NCBI GenBank assembly: GCA_021806885.1
Contig: JAKAPT010000007.1
Coordinates: forward strand, 1 to 37,461
Length of the DNA stretch: 37,461 nt
DNA from: a bacterium
GTDB taxonomy: Bacteria > SZUA-79 > Acidulodesulfobacterales > Acidulodesulfobacteraceae
Direction of reading: 5' to 3'
The translations under genes were made by a program, and so were the position numbers. Below are positions 1 to 7,239 of the stretch, piece after piece. The stretch's first letter is position 1, and each line of letters starts with the position of its first letter. The notes under the pieces were generated by a model. It made no database searches. It had not been told where the DNA came from and saw nothing but the letters and a program-made list of their open reading frames with translations.

Positions 1-144
1 TCTATGGAAGATGTTTTAAGGGTGCTGGGTACCGGGGTTGAGTGGCTTGGCCGCTTAAATTATTTATACGGGGTAATAGATATGTTAAAATCGAGACAGG
101 GTGGTAAGTATGTTCATACCACGTGCCTAAAAGCGGCTGCGTGA
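1..144 (+). CDS. 3' end of an unrecognised gene (partial)
   Basis: Reading frame 1 is open from the first base of the window to a TGA at 142-144 and encodes the last 47 residues of a protein that begins outside the window. The fragment is mostly polar with a Tyr/Leu-rich middle and ends in CLKAAA. I do not recognise a family and no conserved motif is visible. It is the only gene in this area on the plus strand and it converges with the minus-strand cluster that ends at 200. The open frame is short enough to be chance, so this is a weak call. The stretch 145-199 holds nothing I can identify. Confidence 0.3.
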   Translation, partial: SMEDVLRVLGTGVEWLGRLNYLYGVIDMLKSRQGGKYVHTTCLKAAA

Positions 145-199
145 GGGCGGATTCCCCCATGCTTCCGGTTTTTGAGAATCATTAATAACGAAGAGATTA

Positions 200-739
200 T
201 TATTTCCAGACCTTTATGATATATAAATCGTCGCCTTCCTCGGCGGTAAGGAATTTATACCCCGCGTCTTTAAGCCTGGGGTATAAATGTATAGGTTTTC
301 TTTCGTGGGTAATGAAAAGTGCCCTGTCACCCTGCATGCCTTCTAACGTCTCAAATATCTTAAGAAGCGGTTTAGGCGGCTCAAGCCCCCTAATGTCGAG
401 TTCAACACCCTCTTTATGGGCAAGATTTTTAAGGTCCTCGTCGTCATAATTGTTCTCGTCAGGGTCCTCGGATATCTTTATTTCTTTTTCGCCCGTCCCC
501 TCTGTCCTATAGAACATTATCCTGAATCCCTCTTTAGACCTCTCCGTGATATGCTCAAACCCCTTGTTCTTTAAAACTGAGTAAAGGGGGAACGGTTCGA
601 AACTATTTATGAGCTCAAGCGCCTCATCTTTCTTAAGGGCGTTAACCTTTTCCATTATTTTCTTAAAGGGGTCGGACCCGTTTTTTATGTCCTCTCTTAC
701 ATCCAGTTTAACTAAATTTTTAAAATTACCTGTTGCCAT
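200..739 (-). CDS. Tandem DUF2249 domain protein
   Basis: The 179-residue protein has two copies of the DUF2249 fold, a TusA/SirA-like small alpha-beta domain. Copy one is about residues 10-75 (LDVRED, then FEPFPLYSVLKNKGF) and copy two about 111-179 (LDIRGLEPPKPLLKIFETLE, then ERKPIHLYPRLKDAGY). The second copy has the typical LDxRGLEPPxP start; the first is more diverged (LDVREDIKNGSDP). DUF2249 proteins recur beside hemerythrin-like and NnrS-like genes in nitrate/nitric-oxide clusters, but their biochemical role is unknown. The hemerythrin-like gene lies 23 bases upstream, so the two are probably co-transcribed. No signal peptide or membrane segment is visible, so the protein should be cytoplasmic. 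Confidence 0.85.
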   Translation of the reverse strand: MATGNFKNLVKLDVREDIKNGSDPFKKIMEKVNALKKDEALELINSFEPFPLYSVLKNKGFEHITERSKEGFRIMFYRTEGTGEKEIKISEDPDENNYDDEDLKNLAHKEGVELDIRGLEPPKPLLKIFETLEGMQGDRALFITHERKPIHLYPRLKDAGYKFLTAEEGDDLYIIKVWK

Positions 740-762
740 TATTTCTCCTTATCTTTTCAAGA

Positions 763-1257
763 TCAATTTATGGTCTTGCTTATCTCCCTTATCTTTTTAA
801 GGACTACCGCTTTTTCCTCAACCGTAAGATGCATATCCGCCATATTTAACAAAATATGGTCTTCTTTTTCTATGTGTTCGGATAAAAGGGCAGCAAATGA
901 ATTTCCCGAAGACGCCGCTTCCTTATAATTGTTTCCTGAAAGGGCGTTTTTAAAGGAGTTAAACAGCTCTTTCGAGTTATTATGCTCGATTAGCATGACA
1001 TGAATAGGCCCAGTCTGAATCCCGATGTAGTTTCCAAGAACGGGAAAAAGGCCTTCTTCTTCCACACGGAATTGAACATTGACATATTTTTCCAGTGGCT
1101 GAATAATGCCCTTATGATGGCCTAAAAGCCCCTTCTTTTCTTCTTCTGTTTTCGCGCGGGAGATTTTTCCCAGCCATGCGACAAAATCGGAAAGTGCCTC
1201 CCTCGCGACCTGGTTATCGGTTCTTAAAACTGCTATCGGGTCCAAATTTGATTCCAT
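763..1257 (-). CDS. Hemerythrin-like (HHE) domain protein with diverged iron ligands
   Basis: This 164-residue all-helical protein matches the HHE cation-binding family, whose members bind a di-iron centre and act in O2/NO sensing or Fe-S repair. The second half is well conserved: H92 in IEHNNSKELF and H128-E130-D133-H134 in SEHIEKEDHI. The first half is not. The usual helix-1 His is replaced around D14-N15, and the His three residues before the EEE motif is F63 in VQFRVEEEGLFP. H47-H48 could substitute. The start is supported by an AGGAG ribosome site about 8 bases upstream. A TAAAAT -10 box and an FNR-type box lie in the 84-base gap upstream, so this gene and the DUF2249 gene likely form a regulated pair. 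Confidence 0.85.
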   Translation of the reverse strand: MESNLDPIAVLRTDNQVAREALSDFVAWLGKISRAKTEEEKKGLLGHHKGIIQPLEKYVNVQFRVEEEGLFPVLGNYIGIQTGPIHVMLIEHNNSKELFNSFKNALSGNNYKEAASSGNSFAALLSEHIEKEDHILLNMADMHLTVEEKAVVLKKIREISKTIN

Positions 1258-1296
1258 TGGCGTCTCCTGTATTAGCCTTAATATAGCGTCAACCCC

Positions 1297-1302
1297 ATTT
1301 TA
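1297..1302 (-). promoter_or_regulatory. -10 box of the hemerythrin gene promoter
   Basis: The minus strand reads TAAAAT here. It predicts a start of transcription near 1290 and a leader of about 33 bases with an AGGAG ribosome site. The centre of the upstream FNR-type box then falls exactly at -41.5, the class II activator position. This is prediction from spacing only. Confidence 0.5.
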
Positions 1303-1322
1303 ACGGAATAAAAAACCGTCGT

Positions 1323-1340
1323 AATTGATAAATGTCACAA
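1323..1340. promoter_or_regulatory. FNR/Dnr-type operator, copy 1
   Basis: The plus strand reads AATTGAT-AAAT-GTCACAA, an imperfect dyad of the TTGAT-N4-ATCAA type bound by the FNR/CRP superfamily (FNR, Dnr, NnrR, HcpR). It sits between the membrane-protein stop codon and the hemerythrin gene. A second site with the same fixed letters lies at 2942-2959. Which regulator binds cannot be told from the sequence, and no regulator gene is in the window. Confidence 0.55.
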
Positions 1341-1341
1341 C

Positions 1342-2598
1342 CTAAAACTCCATTAAAAATATCCTTGCCGAAAAAAGCGCCGAGGCGACGAGCATAATGG
1401 AGGCTGATATTATAATCAAAGGCATGGAAAGCAAGGTAAACGAAATAATCCCTGAGACAATTCCCGGAAGAAAAAGGAAAAATATCACGTATTCAAGATA
1501 CTGGAGGGTTTTGCCGCTGAAGAGCTTTCCGTAGGCCCCTTTTTTAGCTTTCTCGAACATCTTAAGGCTTATCAAAAAAGGGAAAATCTTGTGCAAAAAT
1601 CCTATAATCACAAAACCCGCAAAGCAAAAAAGGCCCGTGAATCCCAATGCGTAGTATAAGCCGTAATTAACCGCGGCCGCGCCTTCAGGGAGAAATAAAA
1701 GAAAGAGCCCGAAGAGGCCGAGAAATCCCAGAAATGCCACACCGGTAGACACGTAAAACAGCGTAACATCTAGCTTTTTCTTTATTCTTTTATCTATGAG
1801 GTAAAAAAATTCCGCGCAGTAGAGTAAGATCCCGCCTATCAATAAAATCTCTCCTGCAAGACCCAGCGCATTTCCCGCTCCATTTTCAAAAAATGAGGAT
1901 AATAACGCTAAGATAACGCCCGAATTAATAGCTATAAGGTCCGTTTTCCATACAAGGGGATGGGGGGTTTTCGTCATGTAAAACATCGGAAGAAGCCTGT
2001 ATGAAATAGCCAGGAAAAGCATTATGATGAAACCCGCGAACATCAAATAAACATGCGAGATAAGGATACCCTGAATGTTAAATGAAATTACCGGGAAATA
2101 AAACGAAAGCGCGAGATAAAACCCCACTGCCAATCCAAGTACAAGGTAAATATAACTGAACAATATTCCCAGGGCGGAATAATCCCATTTTTTAACCTTC
2201 TTTATGCTTGAAAGGATATTCACGCAATAGGCGGCAAGGCTTAAAAAAAGAAAGAAACCCCCGGCCGCAATAAGCCGCGGAATATAGTAATGCATTCCCG
2301 CGGCAAAAATTAAAAGAGCCGCGGTATAAACATAATAGACCGGAAAAAACATCCTTTCAAAGGAGATCTTGACGCCTATGGCAACGGGCAGGAGCATGTA
2401 TGAGGCCCCTAAAATAACCATCATAAGGAACCCAAGGGTAAGGATATGGGTAAGGGCGATTATTTTAGTGTTCATAAAAAAATAAAGGCCAAAGCTTTTG
2501 TAATCCAAAAGCATTAACAGGAAAAAGGCCGGAAGGAATATAAGGGCGGTCTTTATATGCCTCAAGGCTATACTGATAGAGCTGTCGGTGGCGTTCAT
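1342..2598 (-). CDS. Polytopic haem-copper oxidase subunit I/NnrS-like membrane protein
   Basis: The 418-residue protein is almost entirely hydrophobic with about 12 membrane segments. Histidines lie in conserved-looking helical contexts: H51 in ALTHILTLGFLMM followed by GASYMLLPVA, H182 in ISHVYLMFAGF followed by AISYRLLP, and H336 in GFLHKIFPFL. This repeated H...GF...YxLLP pattern is typical of short cytochrome-oxidase-subunit-I-like and NnrS-like proteins found with nitric-oxide genes. I see no full CuB/haem ligand set, so catalytic oxidase activity is not implied. Its start overlaps the DUF59 stop by 4 bases (ATGA), indicating translational coupling. A role in haem/NO handling at the inner membrane is inferred from neighbours. 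Confidence 0.65.
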   Translation of the reverse strand: MNATDSSISIALRHIKTALIFLPAFFLLMLLDYKSFGLYFFMNTKIIALTHILTLGFLMMVILGASYMLLPVAIGVKISFERMFFPVYYVYTAALLIFAAGMHYYIPRLIAAGGFFLFLSLAAYCVNILSSIKKVKKWDYSALGILFSYIYLVLGLAVGFYLALSFYFPVISFNIQGILISHVYLMFAGFIIMLFLAISYRLLPMFYMTKTPHPLVWKTDLIAINSGVILALLSSFFENGAGNALGLAGEILLIGGILLYCAEFFYLIDKRIKKKLDVTLFYVSTGVAFLGFLGLFGLFLLFLPEGAAAVNYGLYYALGFTGLFCFAGFVIIGFLHKIFPFLISLKMFEKAKKGAYGKLFSGKTLQYLEYVIFFLFLPGIVSGIISFTLLSMPLIIISASIMLVASALFSARIFLMEF

Positions 2599-2909
2599 AG
2601 GGAGTTTTTTTCCTTTTTTAACTTTTTAAGGGCGTCTTCCTTAATCATGGAAGGAGTCCAGGGAGGATCCCATACAAGATTAATATTCACGCCTTTTACC
2701 CCGGAAATTTTTTTAAGGGCCTCTTCCGCCTCGAATTTTATAATCTCTCCTATCGGGCAGCCTTTGGCCGTGAGGGTCATGTCGATACTTATGATGCCGC
2801 CTTCGCCGGTTTTTATTCCGTACACAAGCCCCAGGTCATAAATGTTTGTTTCAAGCTCGGGGTCGATAATCGTTTTTAATTTTTCGACTACATCTTTTTC
2901 GTTAACCAT
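2595..2909 (-). CDS. DUF59/MIP18-family metal-sulfur cluster assembly factor
   Basis: A 104-residue cytoplasmic protein of the SufT/PaaD-like DUF59 family, which helps mature Fe-S proteins. Recognisable features are the N-terminal IIDPELETNIYDLGLVY, the TAKGCPIGE segment with the family Cys at C51, and the C-terminal WDPPWTPSMI signature. The length is normal. The start is the family's usual position. There is no Shine-Dalgarno sequence in front of it. A TAAACT -10 candidate at 2921-2916 (minus) would start transcription at or near the ATG, suggesting a leaderless message. It overlaps the membrane protein gene by 4 bases. It probably serves an Fe-S target in the same stress cluster. Confidence 0.9.
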   Translation of the reverse strand: MVNEKDVVEKLKTIIDPELETNIYDLGLVYGIKTGEGGIISIDMTLTAKGCPIGEIIKFEAEEALKKISGVKGVNINLVWDPPWTPSMIKEDALKKLKKEKNSL

Positions 2910-2941
2910 GTATTAAGTTTAGCAGAAAAACCGACAGGGTT

Positions 2942-2959
2942 AATTGATTTTCGTCACAT
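2942..2959. promoter_or_regulatory. FNR/Dnr-type operator, copy 2
   Basis: The plus strand reads AATTGAT-TTTC-GTCACAT, identical to the copy at 1323-1340 in AATTGAT and GTCACA and in the 4-base spacer length. It overlaps the last codons of the upstream phosphoribosyltransferase gene and lies 33-50 bases before the DUF59 start. If transcription starts at the DUF59 ATG, the centre of this box is also at -41.5. Confidence 0.55.
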
Positions 2960-3601
2960 CTTGCTTTTATCAAGCAGGTTAGTGACTTCTTCATCCGTCG
3001 TCTGGGAAAAGTCGGAATAAAATTCCCCGACGGCGTAAAACGGCTCCGGAGCGCTTAAATAAATTACGTCGTCAGCGAGCTTTTTTAATTCTTCCACGGA
3101 ATCAAGCGGCAGGACCGGAACCGCTATAACGACCTTTTTTGGCCCCTCTTTCTTAAGGGACTTCGCCACGGCCCTTACGGAAGCCCCGGTGGCTATGCCG
3201 TCATCGACTATCAACGCTATTTTTCCTTTAACATTAATTTTACTCCTGCCCTTCCTGTACATTTTTTCCCTTTCCCTGATTTCTTCGAGCTTTTCCTTCT
3301 TCATTTTTTCAATGTATTCATCCGGTACGCCTATTTGCGATAAAAGACTTTCATTTAAATACACCTGGGGGCTTTCCCCGTCCACAATTGCTCCTATCGC
3401 CAATTCCTGCTGGTCGGGCGCCCCTATCTTTCTTACGAGGGCGACGTCGAGGGGGGATTTAAGGATTGCGGCAACCTCGTAAGCCACGGGGACCCCTCCC
3501 CTCAAAAGGCCGATAATCACTGTCTTGGGGCCGCCGTATTTCTTTTCAAGCAATTTTTCGCCGAGGAGCCTCCCCGCTTCCCTCCTGTTTTTAAAAACCA
3601 T
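2954..3601 (-). CDS. Predicted phosphoribosyltransferase (COG1926-like)
   Basis: A 215-residue type I phosphoribosyltransferase. The PRPP-binding motif is clear at residues 131-143 (IVDDGIATGASVR), and the N-terminal GLLRGGVPVAYEVA strand-loop is typical. The DVALVRKIGAPDQQELAIGAI segment is characteristic of the COG1926 subgroup, whose physiological substrate is not established. No membrane segment is seen. Its ATG overlaps the stop of the upstream zinc-ribbon gene by one base, so the pair is translationally coupled. It could read through into the DUF59 gene 44 bases further on. Confidence 0.85.
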   Translation of the reverse strand: MVFKNRREAGRLLGEKLLEKKYGGPKTVIIGLLRGGVPVAYEVAAILKSPLDVALVRKIGAPDQQELAIGAIVDGESPQVYLNESLLSQIGVPDEYIEKMKKEKLEEIREREKMYRKGRSKINVKGKIALIVDDGIATGASVRAVAKSLKKEGPKKVVIAVPVLPLDSVEELKKLADDVIYLSAPEPFYAVGEFYSDFSQTTDEEVTNLLDKSKM

Positions 3602-4110
3602 CAGCGCTCCCAGTGAACTCTCACAAGCTTGTTATCATCGGAAAAGGAAAGCCCCAGAACGCCCTCATACGCCTTTTCGATATTCTTGCCTATCCTCTGC
3701 GCGAGGTCGGCGCTCGTGGTGGCAAGCCTTATGGTTTTATCCTTCTCGTCTATCTCTATGTCCCCTATCCTGTAAAGGGGATTTATATAATCCGCCCTTT
3801 TTTCGGTATTTTTGATTAAATTCAGAATTTCGTCCTTGTGTTCAAATAAAAAATCCCCTTTTAATTCTACTATTCCTTCAAAATAATGGGTCTCTATCTT
3901 CCTGCAGGAGGGGCATACGGTGTAAGACACCTTTTCAGGCTTTTTCATAAGCCTTTCAAAGAGGTCATTGTCCTTCACCCACCTTTTATTATGGTATATG
4001 TTGCGGCAGACCCTGCACACGTCCATGTCCTTATATTCAATAGCGCTCATGTAGGGGTCTTTTAAATCGTCGGGCTGGACTTTTTTCGTCCTGGCGTTAT
4101 ATCTTCTCAT
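3601..4110 (-). CDS. BCAM0308-like zinc-ribbon protein
   Basis: The 169-residue protein has two CxxC pairs (C32/C35 in DVCRVCRNIYHNKRW and C66/C69 in VCPSCRKIETHYFEG) that should form a zinc ribbon like the N-terminus of the ribosome-export factor Nmd3. An alpha-beta domain follows (KGDFLFEHKDEILNLIKNTE). This matches what I know of the BCAM0308 family, a conserved bacterial group of unknown function. A strong GGGAGGA ribosome site precedes the ATG. A TGATATAAT extended -10 promoter lies at 4161-4169, so this is likely the first gene of the minus-strand run. Confidence 0.7.
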   Translation of the reverse strand: MRRYNARTKKVQPDDLKDPYMSAIEYKDMDVCRVCRNIYHNKRWVKDNDLFERLMKKPEKVSYTVCPSCRKIETHYFEGIVELKGDFLFEHKDEILNLIKNTEKRADYINPLYRIGDIEIDEKDKTIRLATTSADLAQRIGKNIEKAYEGVLGLSFSDDNKLVRVHWER

Positions 4111-4160
4111 TTTTTCCTCCCACGAATTTATTTATTTATTATAAGCATCCCTTATTTTAG

Positions 4161-4169
4161 ATTATATCA
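4161..4169 (-). promoter_or_regulatory. Extended -10 promoter for the zinc-ribbon/phosphoribosyltransferase operon
   Basis: The minus strand reads TGATATAAT, a TGn extended -10 element, about 50 bases before the ATG at 4110. No good -35 box is visible, as expected for this promoter class. The same nonamer occurs before rarA and ccdA. Confidence 0.5.
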
Positions 4170-4223
4170 CCTATTGGGGACTTAAAATTGTGAGGGAAGG
4201 TCCTTGACCAGGACGTTTTATTT

Positions 4224-5078
4224 TCAGCAGGGAGCCTTAGGAAAGTCCTTAAATGGGTCGGGGGATTTCTTTGCATTGACTAAGACAGGGGGAAGGGTAA
4301 CATTTTCAAGGATTTCGGTATTTTTCCGGTATAATTCCTCGAGCGTAACGGTTGCGCCTTTATAATATGGGCACCTCTCAAGAAGGCAGCCGTGGGGATG
4401 GAGCTTTTCAAAACCGCACTTGACGTCAAAATCCCTTTCCGTCAGGCGGAAGCCAAAATCCGAATATAGGGACCTTAACATAATTTCCATGGATTTAAAC
4501 AGGTATGCCTTGCAGCAAGAAGGCCCTGTAAGCTCAAAAATCGCCGCGGATAGAAGAGCGGTAAGCCTCATAGTAATCCTTTGCTCTTTATCTTTCCCGC
4601 AGACGGAACCCGTAAGGATTGAATAGATTATGCCTCCCGCGGGAACTATTCCGCAGACCCCACTCAGCCCGCAGTATCCCCCTACGGCCTGGCTTGAAAG
4701 CCTCGCGAACGCTTCGTTGATGTCCGAATCAGAGATTACCGCGAGTCCGTTGTTTCTGAGCGAAGCGAGGATTGAGCCCGTAAGCATGTAGGCATGGTGG
4801 CATCCGAGCATCGGGATGGAAACAGGCGAATTGTTTAAAATTTCAAATACTATATCAAGAGGGTCTTTAATGCCGGTTGAAAGAATAAAATCTTTTATGT
4901 AGCATATTGAAGGGAGGTTATGGCACTCGTCGCATACATAATGGGCCTCGTAGGAGGCGCAGATAATATTCCCGCTTTCTTTTTTCCCGCAGTAAAAGCA
5001 GGAAAATTCTTCACCGGAAAACAGGTATTCGAGCTCTCCCCCGCATATGGAGCAATTTGAAAGATGCCTTGAATCCAT
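4224..5078 (-). CDS. DUF5714 domain protein with N-terminal Cys-rich segment
   Basis: The 284-residue protein starts with a zinc-ribbon-like segment (CSICGG, then CFYCGK) and a second CDECHN motif. The DUF5714 region follows: MLGCHHAYMLTGSILASLRNNG, then GGYCGLSGVCGIVPAGGIIYSILTGSVCG, then TGPSCCKAYLFKSMEIML. The many conserved Cys and His (GCHH, GYCG, GVCG, SCCK) suggest a metal site. DUF5714 proteins occur in anaerobic deltaproteobacteria and methanogens, sometimes fused to methyltransferases; their function is unknown. It is divergent from tRNA-Lys and separated from the next minus-strand gene by 113 bases. It appears monocistronic. Confidence 0.75.
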   Translation of the reverse strand: MDSRHLSNCSICGGELEYLFSGEEFSCFYCGKKESGNIICASYEAHYVCDECHNLPSICYIKDFILSTGIKDPLDIVFEILNNSPVSIPMLGCHHAYMLTGSILASLRNNGLAVISDSDINEAFARLSSQAVGGYCGLSGVCGIVPAGGIIYSILTGSVCGKDKEQRITMRLTALLSAAIFELTGPSCCKAYLFKSMEIMLRSLYSDFGFRLTERDFDVKCGFEKLHPHGCLLERCPYYKGATVTLEELYRKNTEILENVTLPPVLVNAKKSPDPFKDFPKAPC

Positions 5079-5094
5079 AAAACCCTAAAAATAA

Positions 5095-5124
5095 TTGACT
5101 GGATAAATGAAAATATTATATAAT
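5095..5124 (+). promoter_or_regulatory. Promoter of tRNA-Lys
   Basis: TTGACT at 5095-5100 and TATAAT at 5119-5124 are separated by 18 bases, a good sigma-70 promoter. Transcription would start near 5131, about 30 bases before the mature tRNA. Confidence 0.55.
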
Positions 5125-5160
5125 TTTCCTACTTTCCATAATTATTATTATACAATATCC

Positions 5161-5236
5161 GGGCTGTTAGCTCAATCGGTAGAGCAACTGACTCTTAATC
5201 AGTAGGTCCCCGGTTCGATCCCGGGACAGCCCACCA
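5161..5236 (+). tRNA. tRNA-Lys (anticodon CTT)
   Basis: The 76-base gene folds as a standard cloverleaf. The 7-bp acceptor pairs GGGCTGT with ACAGCCC, the D arm is GCTC...GAGC, and the anticodon stem is ACTGA/TCAGT around loop CTCTTAA. The TTCGATC T loop is closed by CCCGG/CCGGG. CCA is encoded at 5234-5236. The anticodon CTT reads AAG. Confidence 0.95.
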
Positions 5237-5279
5237 TTTGCCAGATTTTAGGTTCCGCCATTATACAATCCTTCTTTGT

Positions 5280-5879
5280 TTAGAACGTCAAATTGCTTTC
5301 CCTGTCCCACATCCCGAAGAATGCCTTAATTGCCCTGTTTATTTCTCCCGGACTCGTTATGTAAGTGGCATTATTGTCTTGATTTTGAGTTGAACCGCAA
5401 TCTCCGTTCCAGCAGGAAGCCCCCTCGGCGGACGGGGACCAGTTGGCAGAGCCCTCCCTCAGCACCACGCCTGGTATGATAAATATCTTGTCGTGCATGA
5501 TATTCCAGAACCCTTTGTCGTCTTTGGCCTTGATATATATATTTGAAACGCCCCTCAACATCCGGGTTACATCCGTTCTATCCTTCATCTGCTTATCGTC
5601 CCTGTATATATAAACGCGGACACCCTTGCGGGCAAGATTGATTAGCTCCCAAGCCAGCCTTTTATCGGTAAACGAATACATGGCAATATAAACCCTCTTC
5701 GGCCCCAGCGCTTTTTTAAGCCAGTATATATCCATCCGCTCCAGGTTAGATTCGGGAGAGTAATATGTAACATAGCGCGCGAAAGATTTTCCGGGAAGAG
5801 AGAAAAAGAAGGCTATAAACAAGAACAATAAAATTTGCGCGACAGGTCCGCCGGATAAAAAACATTCCTTACTCTTCAT
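5280..5879 (-). CDS. Secreted phospholipase D-like (HKD) protein, motif altered
   Basis: A 199-residue protein with an N-terminal signal sequence or anchor (hydrophobic about residues 14-33, ending near SFA). It has a single PLD-like unit of the Nuc/endonuclease type: YSFTDKRLAWELINLARKGVRVYIYRDD, then MHDKIFIIPG, then GSANWSPSA. H129 and K131 of the HxKx4D motif and the GSxN element are present. The motif's Asp is P136, so the HKD triad is incomplete. Four Cys-containing positions near the C-terminus (CWNGDCG) may form a disulfide. The ATG lies inside the upstream cyclase gene (11-base overlap), so it is the last gene of the kinase-regulator-cyclase operon. Confidence 0.75.
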   Translation of the reverse strand: MKSKECFLSGGPVAQILLFLFIAFFFSLPGKSFARYVTYYSPESNLERMDIYWLKKALGPKRVYIAMYSFTDKRLAWELINLARKGVRVYIYRDDKQMKDRTDVTRMLRGVSNIYIKAKDDKGFWNIMHDKIFIIPGVVLREGSANWSPSAEGASCWNGDCGSTQNQDNNATYITSPGEINRAIKAFFGMWDRESNLTF

Positions 5880-7239
5880 ACAGGGCCCAGAATTTGTCTC
5901 TTTTATCCTTTATGGATTTCACGTTATACATTGCCTTGTCTGCCCGACCAAGAATGGTATCCGGGGAACCGCCATCAACGGGAAAAACGGTAAGCCCAAG
6001 GCTTATATTTAATATTCGTTCCATTCCTTTTATAATAAATGGATTTTTAAGGGTTTCGGAGAGCCTCCGGATAAAAGGATAATAATCCCCGGCCTTTTTT
6101 AAATCCTCAAGTATAATGACAAATTCGTCTCCGCCGAGCCTTACCATGTGGTCGCTCTTTCTCAAGACCAAGAGCATCCTTTTCGAGAAATCCTTTAGGA
6201 GGACGTCGCCCGCCTCATGTCCGAACGCGTCATTAACATACTTAAAATCGTCAAAATCTATCATCCCTACGGCAAGAAATGTTTTATTCCTGCCGGACCT
6301 TCTTATCGCGCCCTCCAGCAAATCCTTTAAAAATGACCTGTTTGGAAGGCCTGTAAGGTAATCGTGGTGGACGAGGAACTCAACCTTTTCCTTTTCCTCT
6401 TCAAGCTGTTTTTTTAAGTCGAGCTCGTTTAAACTGTGGACGAGCAGGCTGTTTATCCTGCTTAAAAACTTTAATATTTCCTCGCTAAAAAATCCCTTTT
6501 TATCGGACACGCAAACAAAAACCCCCCATTTCTCCCCGCCTTTATGAACAGGGATGGCGCACACGGAGGCCCACCTGTATTTTTTCAGGAAATCCATCCA
6601 TGGCGCCATACCGGGGTCGCTCAGGTGATCATTGTTATAAACCGTCTTGTTAAGGCAAACGGCCCTTGCCGCAAGGGGCATATTTGAAGGGGTGCAATCG
6701 GCCTTTATCTTAATTTTCATAAGCTCCTGCGTTCCGCTGCCCCTGGCCGCGATGTATTTAATGGTGTTGTCTTTTTCAAGCCTCCCTATCCAGGAGGCGG
6801 TTATAAGCCCGCTTTTAACTATCCCCCTTAACATCCTGTGGAAGAGATCCTGTTCGTTTTTTGGATTTATCACGAGTGAAACCTCGTTAAGAATAGACTG
6901 GTAAAGAACTTTAAGGGCTGCCAGCTTTCCCTCGTTTTCCCTTCTTTCAATGTTTCTTTTTGAAATATAATAGAACAATAAAAATATTAAAAAAATTATA
7001 ACGAGCGTGCCGAACAGGAAAACCATGTTAAAGTAATATAACCTGGCATTAAGGGCCGCGGAGCGGGGTAAGGCGAGAGGGAAAAGGAATTTATTTAGAA
7101 ACAGGAAAATCGCGGAAGCGGAAACGATGCTCAACAATATTAAAAGATACCCTATAAAAAAGGTATCGGAACCAAGAATAATCAAGCGTTTTTCATTTTT
7201 AGAAGGTTCATATGAATGCGAAATAAACTTGTTAGTCAT
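5869..7239 (-). CDS. Membrane GAF-GGDEF diguanylate cyclase
   Basis: The 456-residue protein has two N-terminal membrane helices (about residues 27-55 and 70-92). A short helix and a GAF-like sensory domain (about 110-270) follow, then a GGDEF domain (about 288-455). The active site is intact: DYLTGLPNR, MIDFDDFKYVND, and RLGGDEF with GGDEF at about 369-373. The inhibitory I-site RxxD (R360-D363) is five residues before GGDEF, so product inhibition by c-di-GMP is expected. There is no EAL domain. It overlaps the regulator gene by 4 bases (ATGA type) and the PLD-like gene by 11 bases, placing c-di-GMP synthesis in the same operon as the two-component pair. Confidence 0.92.
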   Translation of the reverse strand: MTNKFISHSYEPSKNEKRLIILGSDTFFIGYLLILLSIVSASAIFLFLNKFLFPLALPRSAALNARLYYFNMVFLFGTLVIIFLIFLLFYYISKRNIERRENEGKLAALKVLYQSILNEVSLVINPKNEQDLFHRMLRGIVKSGLITASWIGRLEKDNTIKYIAARGSGTQELMKIKIKADCTPSNMPLAARAVCLNKTVYNNDHLSDPGMAPWMDFLKKYRWASVCAIPVHKGGEKWGVFVCVSDKKGFFSEEILKFLSRINSLLVHSLNELDLKKQLEEEKEKVEFLVHHDYLTGLPNRSFLKDLLEGAIRRSGRNKTFLAVGMIDFDDFKYVNDAFGHEAGDVLLKDFSKRMLLVLRKSDHMVRLGGDEFVIILEDLKKAGDYYPFIRRLSETLKNPFIIKGMERILNISLGLTVFPVDGGSPDTILGRADKAMYNVKSIKDKRDKFWALYEE

